DNA of 64,000 nt from JANYHF01 sp963732765 (lineage in GTDB: Bacteria > Pseudomonadota > Alphaproteobacteria > Rhizobiales > Hyphomicrobiaceae). The number at the start of each line of letters is the position of its first letter. The first letter of the stretch is position 1. Below are positions 59,716 to 64,000 of the stretch, piece by piece. A program made the position numbers and the translations under genes. The notes below the pieces were generated by a model. It had not been told where the DNA came from, ran no database searches, and worked only from the letters and a program-made list of their open reading frames with translations. The stretch spans positions 806,001 to 870,000 of the forward strand of contig CAVTAS010000010.1 of NCBI GenBank assembly GCA_963732765.1, read 5' to 3'.

Positions 59716-60096
59716 GTGAGCAATGCGATCGTACTCGACGACATCCCGCGACCCATGTGGATCGTGTTGATGATCCTGGGTTTTATCTTCTTCTGGCCCA
59801 TCGGCCTGGGCGTGCTGGCCTATATGTTCTGGAGTGGCAAAATGCGATGCGGTGACAAACAGAACTGGCAGTCCTGGAAGTCGCGCTCGGGCTTCGGCTC
59901 GGGATTTGGCGGCTCGACCGGCAACCGTGCCTTCGACGACTATCGCGAGCAAACCCTGCGCAAGCTGGAAGAAGACGCGCGCGAGTTCAGAGGCTTCCTG
60001 GAGCGCCTGCGGCAGGCCAAGGACAAGGAAGAGTTCGACCGCTTCATGGCCCAACGCGGCAGCGCGGCTGGCTCAGGTACGCAGTCGACGGTCTAA
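59716..60096 (+). CDS. DUF2852 family membrane-anchored protein
   Basis: A 126-residue protein from the GTG at 59716. One or two membrane helices (WIVLMILGFIFFWPIGLGVL) are followed by a Ser/Gly-rich section (SRSGFGSGFGGSTGNRAFDD) and a helical acidic C-terminus (REQTLRKLEEDAREFRGFLE, RLRQAKDKEEFDRFM). The arrangement is that of the DUF2852 family, found mainly in alphaproteobacteria; function unknown. It is followed by a strong terminator and then purE, so it is its own unit. Confidence 0.9.
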   Translation: MSNAIVLDDIPRPMWIVLMILGFIFFWPIGLGVLAYMFWSGKMRCGDKQNWQSWKSRSGFGSGFGGSTGNRAFDDYREQTLRKLEEDAREFRGFLERLRQAKDKEEFDRFMAQRGSAAGSGTQSTV

Positions 60097-60123
60097 CGTC
60101 CCCACGGCCCTAACCGGCAAAGG

Positions 60124-60155
60124 ACACCCTCCCGGGCCCCTCGGGAGGGTGTTTT
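60124..60155 (+). terminator. rho-independent terminator after the DUF2852 gene
   Basis: ACACCCTCCCG and CGGGAGGGTGT form an 11-bp stem with a GC-rich loop, then TTTTG follows. It ends the DUF2852 unit about 28 bp past its stop and insulates purE. Confidence 0.88.
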
Positions 60156-60249
60156 GTTGTCGAGCCCGGCGTAGCTTGCTTGCCAGCGCGGCTCACGTCT
60201 TCTAACCCGTTGGCAGCCCTGCAAAGCCCTAAGCCGAGGAAACCGTCCC

Positions 60250-60756
60250 ATGACCGCGCCCAGCGCTCCGCCCGCCGTGGTCGGCATTATCATGGGCAGC
60301 CAGTCCGATTGGCCGGTGATGCAGCGCGCGGCAGACATGCTGCAGCTACTTGGGGTGCCGTTCGAGGTGCGGATCGTCTCGGCCCACCGCACACCGGAAC
60401 GGCTGTTCGACTATGCAAGGTCGGCCAAGGGCCGGGGCCTGCAAGTGATCGTGGCGGGAGCTGGCGGCGCGGCGCATCTGCCGGGCATGGCGGCGGCGCT
60501 GACGACGCTACCGGTGCTGGGTGTGCCGATGCCAAGCAAGGCCCTTTCCGGGCAGGACAGCCTGCTCTCCATTGTCCAGATGCCCGCGGGTGTACCGGTC
60601 GGAACGCTGGCGATCGGTGAGGCGGGCGCGACCAACGCGGGATTGCTGGCGGCCCAGATCCTGGCGCTGGCCGACAAAGGCTTGGCCGAGCGGATCGAAA
60701 AATGGCGCGCCGAACAGACTGCGTCCGTAGCAGAAACTCCGCAAAACCATGGCTGA
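60250..60756 (+). CDS. purE: 5-(carboxyamino)imidazole ribonucleotide mutase
   Basis: A 168-residue enzyme of purine synthesis that moves the carboxylate of N5-CAIR to give CAIR. It begins MTAPSAPPAVVGIIMGSQSD with the substrate loop GSQSDW and has VSAHRTPERLFDYARSAKGR, VAGAGGAAHLPGMAAALTTL and the conserved SALSGQDSLLSIVQMPAGVP-like segment (KALSGQDSLLSIVQMPAGVP). Length is normal. The stop overlaps the purK start by 8 bp, so the two are coupled. Confidence 0.97.
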   Translation: MTAPSAPPAVVGIIMGSQSDWPVMQRAADMLQLLGVPFEVRIVSAHRTPERLFDYARSAKGRGLQVIVAGAGGAAHLPGMAAALTTLPVLGVPMPSKALSGQDSLLSIVQMPAGVPVGTLAIGEAGATNAGLLAAQILALADKGLAERIEKWRAEQTASVAETPQNHG

Positions 60757-61855
60757 TCTCAAGCCTTCCTTCCCGCTGCAACCGGGCTCGACCATCGGCA
60801 TCCTCGGCTCGGGGCAGTTGGGGCGCATGCTGACACTCGCGGCGGCACGGCTTGGATTGAAGTGCCACATCTTTTCCGACGTGCCCGGACCTGCGATGGA
60901 TCTCGCTGCCGCGCACACCATCGCACCCTATGACGATACGCCGGCCCTGACGCGATTTGCGTCGTCGGTCCAGGCGGTCACCTATGAATTCGAGAACGTA
61001 CCGGTGACGACGGCAAAACATCTCGAGACGCTGATCCCGCTGCGGCCAGGATCGCGGGCGCTTGAAGTGGCGCAGGATCGGCTGACCGAGAAGACCTTTA
61101 TCGCCGATCTGGGATTGGCGGTTGCGCCGTTTGCAGCCATCGATAGCGAGGCCAACCTCGCCGCCATCTTGGCGAAGTGGCAGCGCCCCGCCATCCTGAA
61201 ATCGCGCCGGCTTGGCTACGACGGCAAGGGACAAACCAGCCTTGCCCTGGGCGACAAAACCTCGGAAGCGCTCGCAGCCATCGGCCATCAACCAGCCATT
61301 CTGGAGCAGCGGCTGTCCTTTGTTGCGGAGTACTCGGTGCTGCTGGCGCGCGGTGCCGATGGCGCGATGGTGGCCTACGATGTGCCAAGAAACGCCCATA
61401 AACAGGGCATTCTCGATACCTCGACCGTACCTGGCGGATTGTCGCTGGGGTTGTCTGCCCACGCCATCAACATCGCACAGCGCATTGCGACCGCGCTCGA
61501 TTATGTCGGACTGCTGACGGTTGAGCTGTTCGATCTCGGCCCAGCGCATGCCGAGGACAAACGCCTGATCGTCAACGAAATCGCCCCGCGCGTGCACAAC
61601 TCCGGCCACTGGACCATCGAGGCCTGCGCCATCAGCCAATTCGAGAACCACGTGCGCGCCGTCGCCGGCTGGCCGCTGGGATCGTGCGAGAGGCATAGCG
61701 ACGCCGTGATGACCAACCTCATCGGCGCGGACGCTGACGATTGGTTGGCGCTTGCCGGCGAGCCGGGCGCAGCGCTGCATCTCTACGGCAAAGGTGAAGC
61801 CCGCCCCGGCCGCAAGATGGGGCATGTGACGCGGTTGAGCCCAAAAAGCCCATGA
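60749..61855 (+). CDS. purK: 5-(carboxyamino)imidazole ribonucleotide synthase
   Basis: A 368-residue ATP-grasp enzyme that carboxylates AIR to N5-CAIR, the step before PurE. The ATG at 60749 lies within purE. Features are GSTIGILGSGQLGRMLTLAA at the N-terminus, KSRRLGYDGKGQTSL for the ATP-grasp lysines, and VNEIAPRVHNSGHWTIEACA for the metal and carboxylate site. A strong bidirectional hairpin follows the stop. Confidence 0.97.
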   Translation: MADLKPSFPLQPGSTIGILGSGQLGRMLTLAAARLGLKCHIFSDVPGPAMDLAAAHTIAPYDDTPALTRFASSVQAVTYEFENVPVTTAKHLETLIPLRPGSRALEVAQDRLTEKTFIADLGLAVAPFAAIDSEANLAAILAKWQRPAILKSRRLGYDGKGQTSLALGDKTSEALAAIGHQPAILEQRLSFVAEYSVLLARGADGAMVAYDVPRNAHKQGILDTSTVPGGLSLGLSAHAINIAQRIATALDYVGLLTVELFDLGPAHAEDKRLIVNEIAPRVHNSGHWTIEACAISQFENHVRAVAGWPLGSCERHSDAVMTNLIGADADDWLALAGEPGAALHLYGKGEARPGRKMGHVTRLSPKSP

Positions 61856-61891
61856 AAAACGGGCCGCCGGGATAACCGGGCGACCCGTTTT
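61856..61891. terminator. bidirectional terminator between purK and the RTX gene
   Basis: AAAACGGG and CCCGTTTT form the base of a stem extended by CCGCCGG / CCGGGCG with a small mismatch, 1 bp after the purK stop and 20 bp from the convergent RTX stop. The A and T runs at both feet suit termination from either side. Confidence 0.85.
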
Positions 61892-61911
61892 GAGAGGTAG
61901 GCCAACCGATC

Positions 61912-63048
61912 CTAGGCCAGCAGCAGATCCGACAGATTGTGCGTGTGCACGCCCACCAGATCGACCACGTCTTGGAACTCGCCACCAACCCGCGCCTGCA
62001 CCATGACGCCATCGGCGCTGTCGACAATCTTGATCACCTGATCGTAGCCCGGCAGCTTCATGCCGACCTGGCCCTTCAGAAAATCGTGCATGTCGAGCTT
62101 GTCGGTGCCAACCACGAAGTCCTTGATGACGTCGGACTTCACGGAGTTGGCAAGCGACTTCTTGGTCCAGTCGTAGACGTCGGCGCCGGCCTTGCCGGTC
62201 AGAATGTCGCCGCCGCCCTTGAGGTGGAAGTGGTCGTCGCCCGCGCCGCCCGTCAGCTGCAGGCCACGGTCCGACAGGCCGACAAAGGTAGTGCCATTGT
62301 CGGTGCCGGTTACCCGCTCAAAGCCGCTGATAAAGCTCTTGTAGCTTTCACCATCGGCGACGACGGTTGCCAAGTGCTTGCCCAAATCGATGGTGGCGGC
62401 GCCAGCCACCTTGGACATATCGAGATAGTCGAAGCCGGTGTTGCCCGCCAGGATCTGATTGCCAAGTCCGGCAACAATCGTGTCGTCGCCCTTGCCGCCG
62501 CTGGCGAAGTCCGCGCCGTTGCCGGCCGTGAGCTTGTCGTTGCCGACGCCGCCATAAAGTTGGTCATCGCCGATGCCACCGAGCACCTTGTCGTTGCCGA
62601 CGCCGCCGGTGAGCGAATCGTTGCCCGAGCCGCCCCAGGCGTAATCGTTGCCGCCGCCGCCCTTGATGGAATCATTGCCGGCGTTGCTCATCAGAACGTC
62701 GTCGCCGGAACCGCCATTGATCGTCACATTGCCATAGGCGATGGTCGCGCTGGTCAGATCGATGATTTGTCCGCCGCTGTTGCCGTTGATCACATCGATG
62801 CCGATGATGCGGCCCTGGGCGCCTTGCGGTCCGCTGAGTTCATCGTCCAGCAGCAGCGCCTTGTGGCCTGCGCCCATGCTCAAGATGTGATGCTCAGTGT
62901 CAAGATTTTCATAGATGACGTTCGTAAGGGCATAGCCGGCGAGGCTAAACGAGGTGCCCGGCCCTGCTGCCAGCGGATCGCCCGCATTGACATCGAATAG
63001 CGCCGACCACGTCCCTGTCGGTTCGTAATAGAGTTTCTGTCCAGCCAT
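61912..63048 (-). CDS. RTX-type calcium-binding secreted protein
   Basis: A 378-residue protein from the ATG at 63046-63048 (MAGQKLYYEPTGTWSALFDV); a GTG at 63096 would add 16 residues. The middle (about residues 125-205) holds nine-residue RTX repeats of the GGxGxDxLx type: INGGSGDDVLMSNAGNDSI, then GGNDYAWGGSGNDSLTGGVG and GDDQLYGGVGNDKLTAGNG. The C-terminal part (GADVYDWTKKSLANSVKSDV, IKDFVVGTDKLDMHDFLKGQ) and last residues VHTHNLSDLLLA are the usual type I secretion end. It lacks an N-terminal signal, in keeping with such export. No type I secretion genes are in the window. Confidence 0.9.
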   Translation of the reverse strand: MAGQKLYYEPTGTWSALFDVNAGDPLAAGPGTSFSLAGYALTNVIYENLDTEHHILSMGAGHKALLLDDELSGPQGAQGRIIGIDVINGNSGGQIIDLTSATIAYGNVTINGGSGDDVLMSNAGNDSIKGGGGNDYAWGGSGNDSLTGGVGNDKVLGGIGDDQLYGGVGNDKLTAGNGADFASGGKGDDTIVAGLGNQILAGNTGFDYLDMSKVAGAATIDLGKHLATVVADGESYKSFISGFERVTGTDNGTTFVGLSDRGLQLTGGAGDDHFHLKGGGDILTGKAGADVYDWTKKSLANSVKSDVIKDFVVGTDKLDMHDFLKGQVGMKLPGYDQVIKIVDSADGVMVQARVGGEFQDVVDLVGVHTHNLSDLLLA

Positions 63049-63291
63049 GTTGAAGTCCCCAGCAACGCTTGTTGAGCCCGCAAGTGTAGTTTCCACGATG
63101 CCGAAGATAGTGGCAGACTGTTAGAATTTGACGGATTCTCCCGCTGAAAATTGAAGCAACTTTTCAGCAAACTGGGGACGTTGCATGCGCTCGCGATGCC
63201 ACGGCGGAGATGTCACCGCGGAGGTTGTCAGCGCGCAACATATCGGTTAGGCCAACCCGCGAAGGTGTAGGAACACTCCGGGAGGCGACAC

Positions 63292-63534
63292 ATGGCGGAC
63301 GAAGCAATTGTGGCCCAGCGCGGGCCGTATCAGGTGCAACTGGAAGCGGGCAAGGACTACTGGTGGTGCCGCTGCGGCCGCTCGGCCAATCAGCCGTTCT
63401 GCGATGGATCGCACAAGTCGACCACGTTCACGCCGCTGCAATTCACCGCCGACCAGACCGCCACCGTCAACCTGTGCGGCTGCAAGGCCACCGACGATGC
63501 GCCCTATTGCGACGGCAGCCATAACGTCATCTGA
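63292..63534 (+). CDS. CDGSH iron-sulfur domain protein (two repeats)
   Basis: An 80-residue protein with two CDGSH motifs: CRCGRSANQPFCDGSH at about residues 26-41 and CGCKATDDAPYCDGSH at about 62-77. Each gives the three-Cys, one-His ligand set of a redox-active [2Fe-2S] cluster. The ATG at 63292 has GGGAGGCG about six bases upstream. Such small dual-CDGSH proteins are widespread in bacteria; the redox partner is unknown. A hairpin follows the stop. Confidence 0.95.
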   Translation: MADEAIVAQRGPYQVQLEAGKDYWWCRCGRSANQPFCDGSHKSTTFTPLQFTADQTATVNLCGCKATDDAPYCDGSHNVI

Positions 63535-63544
63535 CGGCATTGCC

Positions 63545-63569
63545 GCCGGGCGATCTTTGCGCGCCCGGC
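63545..63569 (+). terminator. hairpin after the CDGSH gene
   Basis: GCCGGGCG and CGCCCGGC make an 8-bp stem with a 9-base loop, 11 bp past the stop codon. No U-tract is obvious, so a weak terminator. Confidence 0.5.
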
Positions 63570-63717
63570 CGGATTGCTAGAAATCTTTACCTCACCCGCG
63601 CCCTCTCGCCGCGACCCATTGTGCGTTTTGCGCTGGGTCTGCTATGACGGTTTTGCAAACCTCCGGCGCCCACTGCTCTAGTCGGGCGCCACAACGGAGG
63701 AAGCAACGGGGAGTAGC

Positions 63718-64000
63718 GTGGACAATTTCATTCAGCAGCTGATCAACGGGCTGACGCTCGGTTCGATCTATGGCCTGATCGCCATCGGCTACACGATGGT
63801 GTTCGGCATCATCGGCATGGTCAACTTCGCGCATGGCGACGTGTTCATGCTCTCGGCGTTCATTGCGCTGCTGGTCTTTTTGTTCATCACCAAGGTGTTG
63901 GGCATCATCTATCTGCCGCTGGCTTTCCTCATCGTGCTGCTGGCCGCGATGTTCTTCACCTCGGTCTGGAATTGGTCGATCGAGCGCCTCGCCTATCGCC
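63718..64000 (+). CDS. livH: branched-chain amino acid ABC transporter permease LivH (N-terminal part)
   Basis: The first 94 residues of a LivH-type permease that runs off the right edge. The GTG at 63718 has GGGGAG about five bases upstream and gives MDNFIQQLINGLTLGSIYGL, IAIGYTMVFGIIGMVNFAHG and DVFMLSAFIALLVFLFITKV. The motif GLTLGSIYGLIAIGYTMVFG with NFAHGD is diagnostic. Further liv genes are expected after the window. Confidence 0.95.
   Translation, partial: MDNFIQQLINGLTLGSIYGLIAIGYTMVFGIIGMVNFAHGDVFMLSAFIALLVFLFITKVLGIIYLPLAFLIVLLAAMFFTSVWNWSIERLAYR

Noticed and set aside
60290..61825. A 511-codon open frame opposite purE-purK
   Set aside because: Both purE and purK are certain, and the antisense frame shows no domain.
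1..64000. tRNA, rRNA or other classic RNA genes
   Set aside because: No cloverleaf with a usual T-loop GTTCRA pattern in proper context nor any rRNA core sequence was seen; a covariance-model search was not possible here.

Overview
The window is GC-rich chromosomal DNA from a bacterium, most likely an alphaproteobacterium. This rests on an alphaproteobacterial-style nuo cluster, the neighbouring trio BamE / ubiquinol-cytochrome c chaperone / YceD (DUF177), a DUF2852 protein, an adenosylcobalamin-dependent ribonucleotide reductase, an acetoin-dehydrogenase-type lipoyl hydrolase and a LivH-type permease. I cannot fix the order or genus from the sequence. No rRNA, tRNA, CRISPR array, phage or complete insertion sequence was found.

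Layout. 1-6535 (minus): the distal half of a complex I operon, nuoG-H-I-J-K-L, with palindromic inserts in two spacers, two small accessory genes between nuoK and nuoL, and no nuoF upstream of nuoG. 6808-8271 (plus): a small membrane protein and aroE. 8308-12091 (minus): a compact three-gene exosortase operon (a polytopic VIT-domain protein with a PEP-CTERM-like tail, its exosortase, and an EpsI-like protein). 12456-14700 (minus): OsmC protein, L,D-transpeptidase, galactose/arabinose 1-dehydrogenase-like oxidoreductase. 14858-19350 (plus): ABC exporter pair, a low-complexity protein, a SIMPL protein. 19352-21087: YceD and cytochrome bc1 chaperone, divergent from BamE. 21208-27560: a complete sugar ABC importer (GtsABCD-like) with a divergent LacI regulator and a clear operator. 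27833-31943 (plus): coaD, two cyclophilins, a membrane pentapeptide-repeat protein. 32049-34794: DUF1287, WrbA, VOC protein and a RelE/ParE-like toxin-antitoxin pair. 34873-39148 (plus): pepN, an orphan histidine-kinase dimerisation domain, small proteins. 39155-41464 (minus): MBL hydrolase, TatD, Ohr. 41593-44772 (plus): plsC and nrdJ; 44788-45756 (minus): Sua5. 45909-51913 (plus): broken acyl-CoA dehydrogenase, two spermidine/putrescine-type permeases separated by a MazEF-like module, bioY, AcoC-like hydrolase. 52075-56924 (plus): a very large membrane spermidine-synthase-like protein, a secreted hydrolase and an isoaspartyl methyltransferase with a Tat-like signal. 57076-64000: EamA transporter, DUF2147, secreted hypothetical, DUF2852, purE-purK, an RTX protein, a CDGSH protein and the start of livH.

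Two kinds of non-coding structure stand out. First, two families of short non-autonomous elements occur as inverted pairs: family A (221 bp, TA-flanked, 12233 and 27558) and family B (about 220-230 bp, 24624 and 32788). They have different ends but share an internal CCCCGCG..CGCGGGG-type palindrome. Second, at least six genes have reading frames broken by single extra bases (nuoJ, aroE, plsC, nrdJ, the pentapeptide gene, and five times in the acyl-CoA dehydrogenase). The shift is nearly always +1 and often next to a short homopolymer, which points to sequencing or assembly error rather than biology for most of them; raw reads would settle it.

The items I would look at first are the self-contained exosortase/VIT operon, the exported isoaspartyl methyltransferase beside the membrane spermidine-synthase-like protein, the paired mini-elements, and the toxin-antitoxin module with an apparently leaderless promoter inside a transporter operon.
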